Assembly: GCA_032027085.1 (NCBI GenBank)
Contig: JAVSMS010000001.1
Location: 758,285 to 822,284 of the forward strand
From: Pseudorhodoplanes sp.
GTDB lineage: Bacteria; Pseudomonadota; Alphaproteobacteria; Rhizobiales; Xanthobacteraceae
Reading direction: 5' to 3'
DNA length: 64,000 nt
Position numbers and translations under genes: made by a program
The notes under the pieces: generated by a model
What the model saw: the letters and a program-made list of their open reading frames with translations, nothing else
Told to the model about the DNA's origin: nothing
Databases searched by the model: none
In this document: positions 1 to 9,954 of the stretch, piece by piece
Layout of the letters: every line of letters starts with the position of its first letter
How positions within the stretch are numbered: position 1 is the stretch's first letter

Positions 1-1
1 C

Positions 2-100
2 CCGGCGCAGCGCTTCCTTCGCGACGTTCGCTTCACACTGATCGGTGGCGGAACCAGTGAAATCCTCCAGCTTGTTATCGCCAAGGAGGTCTGCGCATGA
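2..100 (+). CDS. acyl-CoA dehydrogenase, C-terminal end only (partial)
   Basis: An open frame enters from the left edge and gives 32 residues ending in IGGGTSEILQLVIAKEV before the stop. The I-GGG-T-SEI-QL-IA pattern is the conserved C-terminus of acyl-CoA dehydrogenases, FAD enzymes that introduce the alpha-beta double bond in acyl-CoA. The stop overlaps the next start (ATGA), so it is translationally coupled to the mutase genes. Only the tail is visible, so substrate class cannot be judged. Confidence 0.8.
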   Translation, partial: PAQRFLRDVRFTLIGGGTSEILQLVIAKEVCA

Positions 101-495
101 CGCGCACGAGCCCAATCCGCATATTGCTCGCCAAGCCTGGCCTCGACGGACATGACCAGGGCGCCAAGGTCGTGGCGCGCGCGTTGATGGAGGCCGGATT
201 CGAGGTCATCTACACCGGTCTTCGCCAAACTCCGGAGGCAGTGGTGCGCGCCGCCAAGGACAATGACGCGGATGTCATCGCGTTGTCCTCGATGGCGGGT
301 TCGCACGTGCCGTTCTGCGAGAAGTTGACGCCGCTTCTGGAAAAAGCGGGGCTTGCCGACCGCCTTTGCATCATCGGCGGCAATTTGCCCAAGCGCGATC
401 ACGATCATCTGCGGCAGCTCGGTTTTCGCGGCATCTTTCCGTCGAGCTCGCGACTCGACGACATCGTCAACTACGTCCGGGCGAACGTGCCATGA
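97..495 (+). CDS. cobalamin-binding small subunit of acyl-CoA mutase
   Basis: A 132-aa protein made almost only of a B12-binding Rossmann-type domain. It opens with RILLAKPGLDGHDQG; the DGHD motif places His19 as the lower axial ligand of adenosylcobalamin, and later glycine-rich segments (SSMAGSH, IIGGN) fit the nucleotide-tail binding strands. Length and split organisation match the small subunits of isobutyryl-CoA and 2-hydroxyisobutyryl-CoA mutases, which are separate from the catalytic subunit, unlike single-chain methylmalonyl-CoA mutase. It overlaps the preceding acyl-CoA dehydrogenase by 4 nt and is followed 10 nt later by the large subunit. Confidence 0.9.
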   Translation: MTRTSPIRILLAKPGLDGHDQGAKVVARALMEAGFEVIYTGLRQTPEAVVRAAKDNDADVIALSSMAGSHVPFCEKLTPLLEKAGLADRLCIIGGNLPKRDHDHLRQLGFRGIFPSSSRLDDIVNYVRANVP

Positions 496-505
496 GTAAC
501 GTGCC

Positions 506-2119
506 ATGAGTGACGAGCGTCGTTCAAACACTCGCCGGGTGGTCAATGAATCCGGCATCGAGATCAAGCCGGTCTATACGCCGGCCGACGTGGAGCAGAG
601 CGGCGGCTTCTCATTCATCGGCGAGCCCGGCGCCTACCCCTTCGTGCGCGGCATCCATCCGCTGATGTACCGCCACCGGCCCTATACCATGCGGCAATAT
701 ACCGGCTTCGGGAATGCCGCCGATACCAATGCCCGCTTCAAATACCTGATTGCCAACGGCCAGACCGGGCTCAATGTCGCCTTCGATCTGCCGACCCAAT
801 GCGGGCTCGACTCCGACGACCCGCTTGCGCATGGAGAGATCGGCCGCGTCGGCATGGCGGTCGATACCTTGCGCGATTTCGAAATCGCCTTCGATGGCAT
901 CGACCTCGACAAGATCACGGTCTCGCTCACCATCAACGGCGCGGCGCCCCAGCTCATCGCCATGTATCTCGCAATGGCGCAAAAGCGCGGCTACGACGTG
1001 CGCAAGCTGCGCGGCACAGCGCAGAACGACATCCTCAAGGAATTCATTGGACGCGGCACCTGGATCTACCCGGTCGAACCGTCGGTCAGGCTCGTCGGTG
1101 ATACGATTGAGTACTGCGCGCAGCACGCTCCGAAATACAGCCCGGTTTCGGTCTGCGGCTATCACATCCGCGAATCCGGCGCGAACCCGATCCAGGAAAT
1201 GGCCTACGGCTTTTGCATCGCCAAGGCCTATGCCGACGAGGTGGTCGCGCGCGGTCTCGACATTGACGAATTCGCCGGTCGCCTGTCGTTCAACTTCAAC
1301 GTCTTCGGCAACATCTTCGAGCAGGTGGCGAAGTTTCGCGCCGGCCGCGGCCTGTGGGCGAAGATCATCAAGGAGCAATATGGCGCGCAAAAGCCGGAAT
1401 CGCTGTGGCTGCGGATGCTGGCCGGCGGCGGCGGCGGCGGACTGACCTTCGAGCAGCCGGAAATCAATATCGTTCGTGGCGCCTACTACGGGCTGATCGC
1501 CGCACTTTCCGGCGCGCAGACCACGGCTTTGTGCTGCTTCGACGAGGCCTACACGATTCCGAGCGAATATGCCCAGCGCATATCGCTCCGCACCTTGCAA
1601 TTGCTCATCACGGAGATGGGACTGGCCGACACCGTCGATCCGCTGGGCGGCTCCTGGTACGTCGAGACGCTGACCAACCAGATGCGTCAGCGCATGGAAG
1701 AGGTGATGGCGGAGTTAGATGCGGAGGGCGGCATCAAGGCGCTCATCGCCGATGGTACTATCCAGGCCAGGGTCTCCGCGCAGGCCTATAGCACCCAGCG
1801 CGCGATTGAATCCGGCGAGTTTCCCAAGGTTGGCGTCAATTGCTACCGCAACGAAACCGCCGAGGATATCGACGTGGAGATGCATCCTTACGACGAGGAG
1901 GACGGCGCACGGCAGATTGCCGATCTGAACGCGACGCGGCGCAGCCGCGACGCAACGTGCGTCCGCGACACACTCGCGCGCCTGCGCAGCGATGCGCAGG
2001 CTGGCCGCAATGTGATGCCCGCCATCGTCGAAGCGGTGAATGCCTACGCGTCAGTCGGAGAGATCACCACGGAGCTTGCGGCAGTGTACGGGCGTTACCG
2101 CGAGCCGGTGAAGTTCTAG
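506..2119 (+). CDS. methylmalonyl-CoA mutase family, large (catalytic) subunit
   Basis: A 537-aa TIM-barrel acyl-CoA mutase subunit that should work with the preceding 132-aa B12 subunit to rearrange carbon skeletons by a radical route. Aligned from memory, Tyr65 (RQYTGF), Gln173, Arg183 (KEFIGRG) and His220 (GYH) match the substrate-contacting residues of methylmalonyl-CoA mutase; the Phe/Gln pair of isobutyryl-CoA mutase and the Ile/Asp pair of 2-hydroxyisobutyryl-CoA mutase are absent. The kept Arg suggests a substrate with a free carboxylate. Unlike classic mutases it has a six-glycine run (307-312), and the usual SLHTN segment is replaced around residues 339-344. Exact substrate unknown. 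Confidence 0.88.
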   Translation: MSDERRSNTRRVVNESGIEIKPVYTPADVEQSGGFSFIGEPGAYPFVRGIHPLMYRHRPYTMRQYTGFGNAADTNARFKYLIANGQTGLNVAFDLPTQCGLDSDDPLAHGEIGRVGMAVDTLRDFEIAFDGIDLDKITVSLTINGAAPQLIAMYLAMAQKRGYDVRKLRGTAQNDILKEFIGRGTWIYPVEPSVRLVGDTIEYCAQHAPKYSPVSVCGYHIRESGANPIQEMAYGFCIAKAYADEVVARGLDIDEFAGRLSFNFNVFGNIFEQVAKFRAGRGLWAKIIKEQYGAQKPESLWLRMLAGGGGGGLTFEQPEINIVRGAYYGLIAALSGAQTTALCCFDEAYTIPSEYAQRISLRTLQLLITEMGLADTVDPLGGSWYVETLTNQMRQRMEEVMAELDAEGGIKALIADGTIQARVSAQAYSTQRAIESGEFPKVGVNCYRNETAEDIDVEMHPYDEEDGARQIADLNATRRSRDATCVRDTLARLRSDAQAGRNVMPAIVEAVNAYASVGEITTELAAVYGRYREPVKF

Positions 2120-2129
2120 GGGTTCATGC

Positions 2130-2996
2130 ATGTCGGATATCAACAATTACGTCGCCCCACGCTCGCTTGATGAAGCCGCAGAAGCGCTGCGCGCGGGCAA
2201 TGTCACACTTCTTGCCGGCGGAACCGACCTGATGCCGCAGAGCCGCAGCGGCCGTACACCATTGCGGCCGACGCTGGTGAACATCCGGCGCATTCCGGAA
2301 TTGCGTGGCCTCTCGGAATCCGGCGGCACGATCCGGATCGGACCGCTTGCCACCATCACCGAGCTGCGCGACTCAGCTCTCGTGCGCGAACGCCTGCAGG
2401 CGCTGTGGCAGGCATGCGACAGCTTCGCCAGCGACCAGGTCCGCAACGCCGCGACCATTGGAGGCAACATCTGCAATGCCTCGCCGGCCGGCGACACGCT
2501 CGTGCCTCTCCTTGTTCTCGATGCGCAAGTAGAACTCGCGAGCAAGCCGAACGGCGCGCTTGCGAAGCGTGCCCTGCCCCTTGCGGATTTCGTGCTCGGG
2601 CCCGGCCAGACCGCCCGTGCCTCAACCGAGCTCCTCTCCGGCATCGTCGTTGCGTCGTCGCCTGAGGATTTCATCAGCTCATTCTTCAAGTTCGGAACGC
2701 GGCCGGCGCTCGATATTTCGATGATCTCAATTGGGTTTGCGGCACGGCGCGCCGGAAAGACGCTGCGTGATGTTCGCGTTGCCTTCGGCGCCGTGGCGCC
2801 GCGGCCGATCCGGGCACCGGCGACCGAGGCTGCGCTCGAGGGCAAGGCGCTCGACGACAATGTCATCGGCGCTGCGGCAAAGGCGGCCGACGCGGAAATT
2901 CATCCGATCAGCGATGTGCGCGCTTCCGACTGGTACCGACGCGAGATGGTGAGAAACATGTTCACGAGGATGCTGACCCATGTCCGCGACCATTGA
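2130..2996 (+). CDS. molybdenum hydroxylase FAD-binding subunit (CoxM-like)
   Basis: A 288-aa protein with the FAD-binding fold of the xanthine dehydrogenase family: an AGGTDL motif near residue 30 and TIGGNICNASPAGDT near residue 110 bind the FAD pyrophosphate and isoalloxazine. It should pass electrons from the [2Fe-2S] clusters of the next gene product to the acceptor. The order FAD, FeS, Mo subunit and the overlaps (17 nt with the next gene) indicate one heterotrimeric enzyme. It lacks the cysteine-rich insertion found in the second FAD subunit of this window (51 kb). The start ATG lies 10 nt after the mutase stop. Confidence 0.9.
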   Translation: MSDINNYVAPRSLDEAAEALRAGNVTLLAGGTDLMPQSRSGRTPLRPTLVNIRRIPELRGLSESGGTIRIGPLATITELRDSALVRERLQALWQACDSFASDQVRNAATIGGNICNASPAGDTLVPLLVLDAQVELASKPNGALAKRALPLADFVLGPGQTARASTELLSGIVVASSPEDFISSFFKFGTRPALDISMISIGFAARRAGKTLRDVRVAFGAVAPRPIRAPATEAALEGKALDDNVIGAAAKAADAEIHPISDVRASDWYRREMVRNMFTRMLTHVRDH

Positions 2997-3462
2997 TATC
3001 CGATTCCGGCTCAACGGCGTCGACACCGAGGTGTCGGTGCCGGCGACCATGAGCGCGCTGGAAATGCTGCGTGATCGTCTTGACCTGACCGGCACCAAGT
3101 ACGCCTGCGGCGAGGGCGAGTGCGGCGCCTGCACCATCAGTGTGGATGGCGTCACGGTCAATTCGTGCCTGATGTTTGCAGCCGACTGCGACGGGCGCGA
3201 GCTGATGACCATCGAGGGACTTGCAGCGAGCTCAGTCGGCGAGGCGCTCAGGGCGAGCTTCACCAGGAACGGGGCCGTGCAGTGTGGATTCTGCACGCCT
3301 GGCATCATGATGCAGGCGCACAGCGTATTGCAAAAGCACGGGAGCTGCGAGCCCGCCGATCTGAAGCGCACGATCGAAGGCAACCTGTGCCGGTGCACCG
3401 GCTACGTAAAGATCATCGATTCGATGGCCGAGGCGTGCGTGGCCGCGGATGAAGGAGCCTGA
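2980..3462 (+). CDS. molybdenum hydroxylase [2Fe-2S] subunit (CoxS-like)
   Basis: A 160-aa iron-sulfur subunit. The N-terminal plant-ferredoxin-type cluster is held by CGEGECGACT plus a Cys near residue 63; the C-terminal helical cluster by QCGFCTPG and GNLCRCTGY. These eight cysteines carry two [2Fe-2S] centres that link the molybdenum site to FAD. The ATG has a GAGGA ribosome site 9 nt upstream inside the preceding gene, supporting this start and coupling. Length is normal for the family. Confidence 0.93.
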   Translation: MSATIDIRFRLNGVDTEVSVPATMSALEMLRDRLDLTGTKYACGEGECGACTISVDGVTVNSCLMFAADCDGRELMTIEGLAASSVGEALRASFTRNGAVQCGFCTPGIMMQAHSVLQKHGSCEPADLKRTIEGNLCRCTGYVKIIDSMAEACVAADEGA

Positions 3463-3463
3463 C

Positions 3464-5851
3464 ATGGGTGTGGCGTTGGACATCACTCGAGGTGAAACGC
3501 TGATCGGCAAGCGCGTCCCCAAGATGGACGCGCCGGAGAAGGCGAGCGGCAAGACCCGCTACATCCACGACATCAACCTGCCGGGTCAGCTTCATGCCAA
3601 GATCCTGCACGCCGGCGTCGTTCACGCCCGGATTGTTTCGATCGACACCAGCGCCGCCAGGGCGCTGCCGGGCGTGCACGCGGTGATCACCGCAGCCGAC
3701 GTGCCCTGGCAACGGCCGATCGGCGTCGCCAAGGATCATCTGCCGCTTAAGACAGACCGCGTGCGTAGCCCGCGCGACGAGATCGCCGCGGTTGCGGCCG
3801 ACAGCGCGGAAATTGCCGAAGCCGCGCTCAACCTGATCAAGGTTGTATATGACCCCCTCCCCATCGTGAGCAGTGCCGAGGACGCCCTGCAACCAGGCGC
3901 GCCGCTCCTGCACGGCGAGGAGCTGGCATGGACGTCACCTGACGGGCGCCGCGAAGTGCTGCACGCGCCCTCGCTTGACAACGTCGCCATGACATTCAAC
4001 TACGCACAGGGCGATGTGACGTACGGCGAAGCGGAGTCCGACGCGGTCGTCGAGGACGTCTTCTGGCTGCATTACGTCACGCATTGCTGCATGGGTGTCT
4101 CCGGCGTCATCGCCGAGTTCGAAGCCAATGAAAACCTGCGGCTCTACTCGAACACGCAAGTACCGTTCCTGCACAAGCGCGAATTTGCCGAACTTCTCGG
4201 TATTGATCCGGGCCGGGTCCGTATCATCCAGCCGCCCATCGGCGGCGGTTTCGGTTCTAAACTCGATATCTATCCGTTTGAACCGATTGCGATCTTCCTG
4301 GCGAAGATCACGCGGCGACCGATCAAGCTTGTCTTTACGCGCGAAGAGGAATTCATGGCCTCTCCGACGCGCCAGCCTGTCTTGCTCAGGCTCCGTTCCG
4401 GCTGCAAGCGCGACGGCACCTTGACCTTCCGCACCATTGATACGCTGCATGATAACGGCGCGTATACGTCCTGGGGGGCGACGACGCCCTTCGTGATGAT
4501 GCAGACGTTTTCATCGCTGTACCGCGTGCCGCATTGCCAATATCGCACACGTGCAGTGTACACCAACAATCCTTACGCCGGCTCCTTCCGCGGCTACGGC
4601 AACCTGCAGGCGACGTTCGCGGTCGAAGCGCATATGGACAAGCTTGCCGATGCGATCGGCATGGACCCCCTCGCCTTCCGCTTCAAGAACGCGCAGGAAC
4701 CGGGCGAGGTCACGCCGCAAGGCATGTTGTTCAAATCCTGCGGCTTCAAGGACTGTCTGGAGACGGCGGCCTTGCGCAGCGATTACAGCCGCAAGCACGC
4801 CGAATACCGGGCGAAATGGCACGACGGGAATCCAGTCAAGCGCGGCGTCGGCATGGCCTCGATGCTGCATGTCGCCGGGGGCGCAAAAATCTATCCGTCC
4901 GATGGCTGCGGCACGATCCTCAAGATCGATGACTTCGCGCATGTGACCCTGATCACCGGGGCCTCGGAGATCGGTCAGGGCTCCGAAACGGTGCTGGCGC
5001 AACTCGTTTGCGAGGAGTTGGCCCTGCCTCTGTCAGCCGTGACGGTGGTCAACAACGACACCGATATCACACCCTGGGACGTGGGCGTGCACGCATCGCG
5101 CACCACCTTCATCGCCGGCAATTCGGCGATCGGCGCAGCGCGCAAGGCGAAGGCAAAGATTCTCGCTGCGGCTTCGGCAAAGTTCGAGCTGCCGGTCGAT
5201 CGCCTCGAACTGCGCGCCGGCCACATCGTGGAGAAGGACAGCGGCAACAGATTCATCGAGATCGGCAAGCTGATCCGCTCGCTCCACTTCTCCGACAAGG
5301 CTGAGCTGGTCATGACGACGCATTATTACGAGCCGCCGAGCCAGCATCAGGATCGTGAATTCAAGGGCGACGTATCCGCGGCTTATGCCTGGGCCACGCA
5401 GGTCGTCGAGGTCGAGGTCGACACGATGACCGGCATCGTGCGGCTGCTCCGCGTCACCGGCGCGCATGACGTCGGGCGCGTGCTTAACCGCCTCGGCATC
5501 GAGGGCCAGATCGAGGGCGGCATCGTCATGGGACAGGGCTATGCCACGACCGAAGACCTGATCGTTGAGAATGGCGTCGTGCGCAACCCCAGCTTCCGCG
5601 ACTACAAGCTTGTCACCGCGCCCGAGATTCCTGAAATCGACATTTCGTTCATTGAGACGATGGACGGCGAGGGTCCGCAGGGCGCCAAGGGCGTCGGCGA
5701 AGCACCAGCCATCTGTGTTGCGGCGGCGGTCGCCAACGCGATCTACAACGCCACCGGCGTCAGGCTCTATGCCTTGCCGTTCACGCCGGAAAATGTCTAT
5801 CGGGCGCTCAAGCAGCAGGCGCGGCCGCCGGTCTGGAGGGTCGCGCCGTGA
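3464..5851 (+). CDS. molybdenum hydroxylase large subunit (CoxL-like)
   Basis: About 795 aa, the molybdopterin-cytosine-dinucleotide-binding catalytic subunit. It has the Mo-site motif [10 protein letters not shown] near residue 260, the AGSFRGYG segment where carbon monoxide dehydrogenase has its AYXCSFR loop, and the catalytic Glu of GVGEAP near residue 745. The selenocysteine-like Cys loop of true CO dehydrogenase is not seen, so this is a generic hydroxylase rather than CoxL proper. ATG 3464 is preferred over the in-frame ATG 3449 because AAGGAG sits 6 nt upstream of it. Its substrate is probably a CoA ester or acid handled by the surrounding operon; that is inference. Confidence 0.9.
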   Translation: MGVALDITRGETLIGKRVPKMDAPEKASGKTRYIHDINLPGQLHAKILHAGVVHARIVSIDTSAARALPGVHAVITAADVPWQRPIGVAKDHLPLKTDRVRSPRDEIAAVAADSAEIAEAALNLIKVVYDPLPIVSSAEDALQPGAPLLHGEELAWTSPDGRREVLHAPSLDNVAMTFNYAQGDVTYGEAESDAVVEDVFWLHYVTHCCMGVSGVIAEFEANENLRLYSNTQVPFLHKREFAELLGIDPGRVRIIQPPIGGGFGSKLDIYPFEPIAIFLAKITRRPIKLVFTREEEFMASPTRQPVLLRLRSGCKRDGTLTFRTIDTLHDNGAYTSWGATTPFVMMQTFSSLYRVPHCQYRTRAVYTNNPYAGSFRGYGNLQATFAVEAHMDKLADAIGMDPLAFRFKNAQEPGEVTPQGMLFKSCGFKDCLETAALRSDYSRKHAEYRAKWHDGNPVKRGVGMASMLHVAGGAKIYPSDGCGTILKIDDFAHVTLITGASEIGQGSETVLAQLVCEELALPLSAVTVVNNDTDITPWDVGVHASRTTFIAGNSAIGAARKAKAKILAAASAKFELPVDRLELRAGHIVEKDSGNRFIEIGKLIRSLHFSDKAELVMTTHYYEPPSQHQDREFKGDVSAAYAWATQVVEVEVDTMTGIVRLLRVTGAHDVGRVLNRLGIEGQIEGGIVMGQGYATTEDLIVENGVVRNPSFRDYKLVTAPEIPEIDISFIETMDGEGPQGAKGVGEAPAICVAAAVANAIYNATGVRLYALPFTPENVYRALKQQARPPVWRVAP

Positions 5852-7038
5852 AACGCTACACCGTGCTGAGCATGGAGCAGGCTCTGTCGCTGCCATCGGC
5901 GACACTGCGCTTTGCTCAGCTTGGATGGCGCGTGATCCGCATCGAAGCCACGCCTTCCGGCAACGGCCTGCCCGGTGATCCCAACCGCTATATCGGCAGC
6001 CGGATCGCCGACGACGACCGGCGCAGCTATTTCATTGCACCGAATGTCGGCAAGGAAGCGATCGCTCTCAACCTGAAGGATCAGACCGCGCAGGAGGTGT
6101 TGCGGCGGCTGATCACGGCGCTCGATGTCGATGTGTTCTGCTGCAACACCGTGCCGTCGCGCTACCAGTCGCTCGGCATCGACTATGCGACCTTGTCGGC
6201 GGCGAAGCCGGACCTGATCTGGGCGGGTATTTCGGCCATGGGGCCGGCTTATCCCAATGCACCGGGCTATGACCCGGTGATCCAGGCGATGTGCGGTTAC
6301 ATGGAAGTGACGGGTCATCCGGAGGGCACGCCGACAGTGATGGGATTGCCGGTGATCGACCTGAAAGCCGGCGACGAGGTCTATTCCAACATCCTGCTCG
6401 CCTTGCTCGAACGCAGCGCGACGGGGCGTGGCAAAGAGATCAATATCTCCATGCTGCAAGCGGCCGCGTCCTGGCTGATCACCGTGCTGCCCCTCATCGA
6501 TTTCGGGTGTCAGCCGAACGAGATCACGCGCGCCGGCAACGAGCATCGCAAATTCATTCCGACCAACGTCTATCCGGCCAAGGACGGCTTCATCTATCTG
6601 GCGATCGGCAGCGATGTTCAGTGGCGACGGCTTACCGGATCGGAGAAATTCAAGAGTCTCGCCAACGACGTGCGCGCGACCAACGAGGGACGCCATATCG
6701 AGCGCAACTCGATTCACCGCGACATGGCGGCGGTGACGATCAACTACATGGCCGACGAGCTCCTGTCGGACTTGCGTGCTGCCACAATTCCGGCGACGAA
6801 AATCTTCGATATCCGGCAGGTCCGCGAATTGCCGCAGCTTGCCGACAAGCTGACGCGCACCGCCCTGCCGGATGGCCGTGTTGTGCACATGCAGCCGATG
6901 GCGGTCGACATCCCGAACGCCTCTCTCGATCTGCCCTTCCCGCCGAAATACGGAGACGATACCCGCAAGGTTCTGGCTGAAGCGGGATACACCACAGGCG
7001 AGATCGACGCGCTCGCCGCATCGGGTGCTGTTGCATGA
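5848..7038 (+). CDS. CaiB/BaiF (class III) CoA-transferase
   Basis: A 396-aa class III CoA-transferase, which moves CoA between carboxylic acids through an aspartyl-CoA intermediate. The segment around [16 protein letters not shown] carries the DxxxG motif with the catalytic Asp, and [10 protein letters not shown] is the usual following strand. It starts with GTG overlapping the upstream stop (GTGA) with GGAGGG 7 nt before it. In this operon it is a likely activating step for the substrate of the hydroxylase and mutase. Confidence 0.88.
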   Translation: MKRYTVLSMEQALSLPSATLRFAQLGWRVIRIEATPSGNGLPGDPNRYIGSRIADDDRRSYFIAPNVGKEAIALNLKDQTAQEVLRRLITALDVDVFCCNTVPSRYQSLGIDYATLSAAKPDLIWAGISAMGPAYPNAPGYDPVIQAMCGYMEVTGHPEGTPTVMGLPVIDLKAGDEVYSNILLALLERSATGRGKEINISMLQAAASWLITVLPLIDFGCQPNEITRAGNEHRKFIPTNVYPAKDGFIYLAIGSDVQWRRLTGSEKFKSLANDVRATNEGRHIERNSIHRDMAAVTINYMADELLSDLRAATIPATKIFDIRQVRELPQLADKLTRTALPDGRVVHMQPMAVDIPNASLDLPFPPKYGDDTRKVLAEAGYTTGEIDALAASGAVA

Positions 7039-7595
7039 GCGCATCGGCTTCATTCAGGGAGCGGTTGACATTCGACGAACACCGCGGCGAATGGCGCGAC
7101 GGCGATGCGCGCTATTTGATGATCCGTCACGATTCGCTGACGGGCATGTTTGGCCTGTTGCCCGCGGCAACGCGGCAAGCCGCGCTTGATGCATTTGCCG
7201 AATCGGTGGCGAGCCACGGTCGTCGCTCGGTTGAAAACTATTGCCAAACAGCTCCGGCGACCGAGTCACTCATGGACGTGATTGCGGAAACCGCAGCACA
7301 GCTCGGCTGGGGGCGCTGGCGCTTCGAGCGCGCCGCCGAAGATGAGATCCGTCTTGTCGTGACGAACAGCCCGTTCGCTGCCGGCGCGGGAGAAGCGCAA
7401 GAACCGGTCTGCGCTGCGGTTATCGGCATGCTGCGTGCAGTTGGCGGAACGATCTTCGGAATGCCGGCGGTTGCGGAGGAGATTTCGTGCGCCGCAGCCG
7501 GCCGCAGCGACACCTGCCGGTTTGTCGTGCGTCCGCACACGTCCAGGCCCGAGCGTCTGCCGATTTCTGGTCATGATCCGCCATGGCCGACGTGA
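7035..7595 (+). CDS. V4R (4-vinyl reductase) domain protein
   Basis: A 186-aa protein whose second half looks like the V4R domain, a small-ligand-binding alpha/beta fold: it ends in a Glu-x-x-Cys, Gly-x-x-x-Cys-x-Phe pattern ([18 protein letters not shown]), the family's cysteine signature. V4R proteins include bacteriochlorophyll assembly factor BchJ and sensor domains of aromatic regulators. Here it stands alone, overlapping the CoA-transferase stop (ATGA), so it is likely part of the catabolic operon, perhaps an accessory or small enzyme for the same substrate. Function unknown. Confidence 0.7.
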   Translation: MSASASFRERLTFDEHRGEWRDGDARYLMIRHDSLTGMFGLLPAATRQAALDAFAESVASHGRRSVENYCQTAPATESLMDVIAETAAQLGWGRWRFERAAEDEIRLVVTNSPFAAGAGEAQEPVCAAVIGMLRAVGGTIFGMPAVAEEISCAAAGRSDTCRFVVRPHTSRPERLPISGHDPPWPT

Positions 7596-7713
7596 TCGCG
7601 TCTCTGATCGCATCTGCGAACGGACACGATACCTGCTTCGCGCATCGCGCGGGGTCCCAAAGCACAGAAATGCATCGCATGAACGATGCAGCTACCTAGA
7701 GGAGGAAATGACA

Positions 7714-8853
7714 ATGTCGAGACGCAGTTTTCTGCTGGCATCCGCCCTGCTCGCCTCGCTCGCCTGTGCGGCGTCGGCGCAGGAAGTAACCGTTGGCGTT
7801 ACGCTCGGGGCAACCGGTCCGGGCGCGTCGCTCGGTATCCATTACAAGAACGCCTTCCAGCTCTTTCCGAAAACCTTGGGCGGCCATCCCGTCAAGTACA
7901 TCATCCTTGAAGACGCGACCGATCCGGCCAATGCAGCGAAGAACGCGCGCAAGCTGATCGCCGAAGACAAGGTCGACGTCATCATGGGATCGGTGTCCGT
8001 TCCCTCCACGACGCAGGTGGCACAGATCGCAACCGAAGCGAAAACGCCAATGATTGCGCTTTCACCGGTGGCCTTGCCGCCTGACAAGCTTGAGTGGACG
8101 TTTGTCGTGCCGCAACCGGTCCCGCTGATGATGAGCGCGGTCGTCGAGCACATGAAGACCAAAGGCGTCAAAACGGTTGGCTATGTCGGCTTCTCGGATT
8201 CCTGGGGAGATCTCGTGCTGAAGGCGCTGGAACAGCACGCGAATCCCGCGGGCATCAAGGTTGTGACGAACGAACGCTATGCGCGTGCCGATACCAGCGT
8301 GACCGGACAGGTGATCAAGGTTCTGGCAGCAAACCCTGATGCCGTCGTCGTCGGCGGCTCAGGTACAGGCGGCGCCCTGCCCCATCTCGGTTTGGTGGAA
8401 CGAGGCTACAAAAAGCAAATCTATCACAATCACGGAACGGTGAATCGCGAATTCATCAAGGTGGGCTCCAAGGCAGTCGAGGGCGCCATCGCGCCGACCG
8501 GGCCGCTGATCGTTCCGGAAGAATTGCCCGCCGACAATCCGATCAAGAAAGTGGCCGGCGAATTCATCCAGCGCTATGAGCAGACATTCGGCGCAGGAAG
8601 CCGCAATGCCTTCGCCGGCTACAGCTATGACGGCTTTCTGCTCTTGAATGCGGCCGTGCCTGGTGCCATGGCGAAAGCCAAGCCAGGAACGCCGGAATTC
8701 CGGTCAGCACTGCGCGACGCCATCGAATCGGCGAAGAACGTCGTCGGAGCGCACGGCATCTACAACATGACAGCCAAGGATCACACCGGCCTTGACAATC
8801 GGGCGCGCGTGCTCGTGCAGGTAAAGGACGGAGCCTGGCGCCTGATGAAATAA
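7714..8853 (+). CDS. branched-chain-type ABC transporter substrate-binding protein
   Basis: About 379 aa, a periplasmic binding protein of the LivJ/Peripla_BP_6 type. It begins with a signal peptide (MSRRSF, a hydrophobic stretch, cleavage after ASAQ) and then VTVGVTLGATGPGASLG, the usual first strand. ATG 7714 fits the AGGAGGA site at 7699-7705; ATG 7708 would be too close. It captures the operon's substrate for the permeases that follow. A strong hairpin lies between it and the permease gene. Confidence 0.9.
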   Translation: MSRRSFLLASALLASLACAASAQEVTVGVTLGATGPGASLGIHYKNAFQLFPKTLGGHPVKYIILEDATDPANAAKNARKLIAEDKVDVIMGSVSVPSTTQVAQIATEAKTPMIALSPVALPPDKLEWTFVVPQPVPLMMSAVVEHMKTKGVKTVGYVGFSDSWGDLVLKALEQHANPAGIKVVTNERYARADTSVTGQVIKVLAANPDAVVVGGSGTGGALPHLGLVERGYKKQIYHNHGTVNREFIKVGSKAVEGAIAPTGPLIVPEELPADNPIKKVAGEFIQRYEQTFGAGSRNAFAGYSYDGFLLLNAAVPGAMAKAKPGTPEFRSALRDAIESAKNVVGAHGIYNMTAKDHTGLDNRARVLVQVKDGAWRLMK

Positions 8854-8869
8854 GGGAAAGCGGAGCAGC

Positions 8870-8895
8870 GGAAGGAGGCGCGATCGCCTCCTTCC
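8870..8895 (+). terminator. strong hairpin between binding protein and permease genes
   Basis: Perfect 11-bp inverted repeat GGAAGGAGGCG / CGCCTCCTTCC around a CGAT loop, 16 nt after the binding-protein stop and before the permease start. No T-run follows, so it is more likely an mRNA-stabilising or attenuating hairpin, which in binding-protein operons lets the binding protein be made in excess. Confidence 0.6.
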
Positions 8896-8913
8896 GGCCC
8901 CGCGACCGGCGTC

Positions 8914-9954
8914 ATGACGATCGATATCGCGCTCTGGCTGACTCAGGACGCCGTGACCAACGGCGCCGTGTACGCATTGCTCGCGCTGGCGCTTGTGCTT
9001 GTCTACACGGTGACGCGCGTCATCTTTGTTCCGCAGGGCGAGTTTATTTCTTTTGCGGCGCTGTCGCTTGCCACCTTGCAGGCAGGCAAAGTGCCGGGCA
9101 CCGTCTACCTTCTGATAGCGGGTGGCGCTCTCGTAGCCCTTCTTGATGGCGCGGCAGCCTTTCGGTCCGGTCATCTGCGACGGCTGTTCGGGATCGGACT
9201 CCTTAACATCGGGTTGCCGGCGTTAGTCGCCGCTGCTGCCTGGTTTGCGGCGCAACGTCCCGATAATCTATGGCTTCAAATGCTGGTGACGCTTGCGATC
9301 GTAACCCCATTCGGACCGATTATCTATCGCCTGGCGTTTCAGCCGCTCGCCGAAATGTCGGTCCTTGTCCTTCTCATCGTCGCCGTCGCCGTCCATTACC
9401 TATTGACCGGTCTCGGATTGGTGTTCTTCGGCGGTGAGGGACTGCGTTCGTCTCCCTGGTCCGATTTCTCTCTCCACGTCGGCGTCCTCAACATCACGGC
9501 GCAGAGCCTGTGGGTGATCTTTTCCAGTTTCGTTCTAATCTTCGCGCTCTGGCTGTTGTTCGAACGCACGCTCTATGGCAAGGCGTTGCGCGCGACTGCG
9601 ATTAACCGCGTCGGCGCGCGGCTCGTCGGCATATCGGCGGCGTTCGCAGGCTCGCTCAGCTTCACCCTCGCCGCGCTGATCGGGGCAATTGCCGGAATTC
9701 TGATCTCGCCGATCACCACAATCTATTACGACACCGGCTTTCTGATCAGCCTCAAGGGATTCGTCGGAGCCATCATCGGTGGCATGGTCAGCTACCCGCT
9801 GGCCGCGGCCGGCGCGCTGCTGGTCGGATTTCTGGAGTCGTTCTCCTCATTCTGGTGGAGCGCGTTCAAGGAATCGATCGTGTTCACCCTGATCATCCCG
9901 GTGCTGCTGTGGCGATCGCTGACGACGCGCCACATCGAAGAGGACGATGAGTGA
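8914..9954 (+). CDS. branched-chain-type ABC transporter permease (LivH-like)
   Basis: A 346-aa very hydrophobic inner-membrane protein with about eight to nine membrane segments and the LivH features [16 protein letters not shown] near the N-terminus and [24 protein letters not shown], the cytoplasmic EAA-type loop that contacts the ATPase. It pairs with the LivM part of the next gene, which starts within its stop codon. Confidence 0.9.
   Translation: MTIDIALWLTQDAVTNGAVYALLALALVLVYTVTRVIFVPQGEFISFAALSLATLQAGKVPGTVYLLIAGGALVALLDGAAAFRSGHLRRLFGIGLLNIGLPALVAAAAWFAAQRPDNLWLQMLVTLAIVTPFGPIIYRLAFQPLAEMSVLVLLIVAVAVHYLLTGLGLVFFGGEGLRSSPWSDFSLHVGVLNITAQSLWVIFSSFVLIFALWLLFERTLYGKALRATAINRVGARLVGISAAFAGSLSFTLAALIGAIAGILISPITTIYYDTGFLISLKGFVGAIIGGMVSYPLAAAGALLVGFLESFSSFWWSAFKESIVFTLIIPVLLWRSLTTRHIEEDDE

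Noticed and set aside
611..1600. 329-aa minus-strand open frame inside the mutase gene
   Set aside because: It mirrors the mutase codons on the opposite strand, has no family features, and is explained by high GC.
2980..5851. First Mo hydroxylase as carbon monoxide dehydrogenase
   Set aside because: The large subunit has AGSFRGYG rather than the AYXCSFR active-site loop of true CoxL, and no coxDEFG genes are present.
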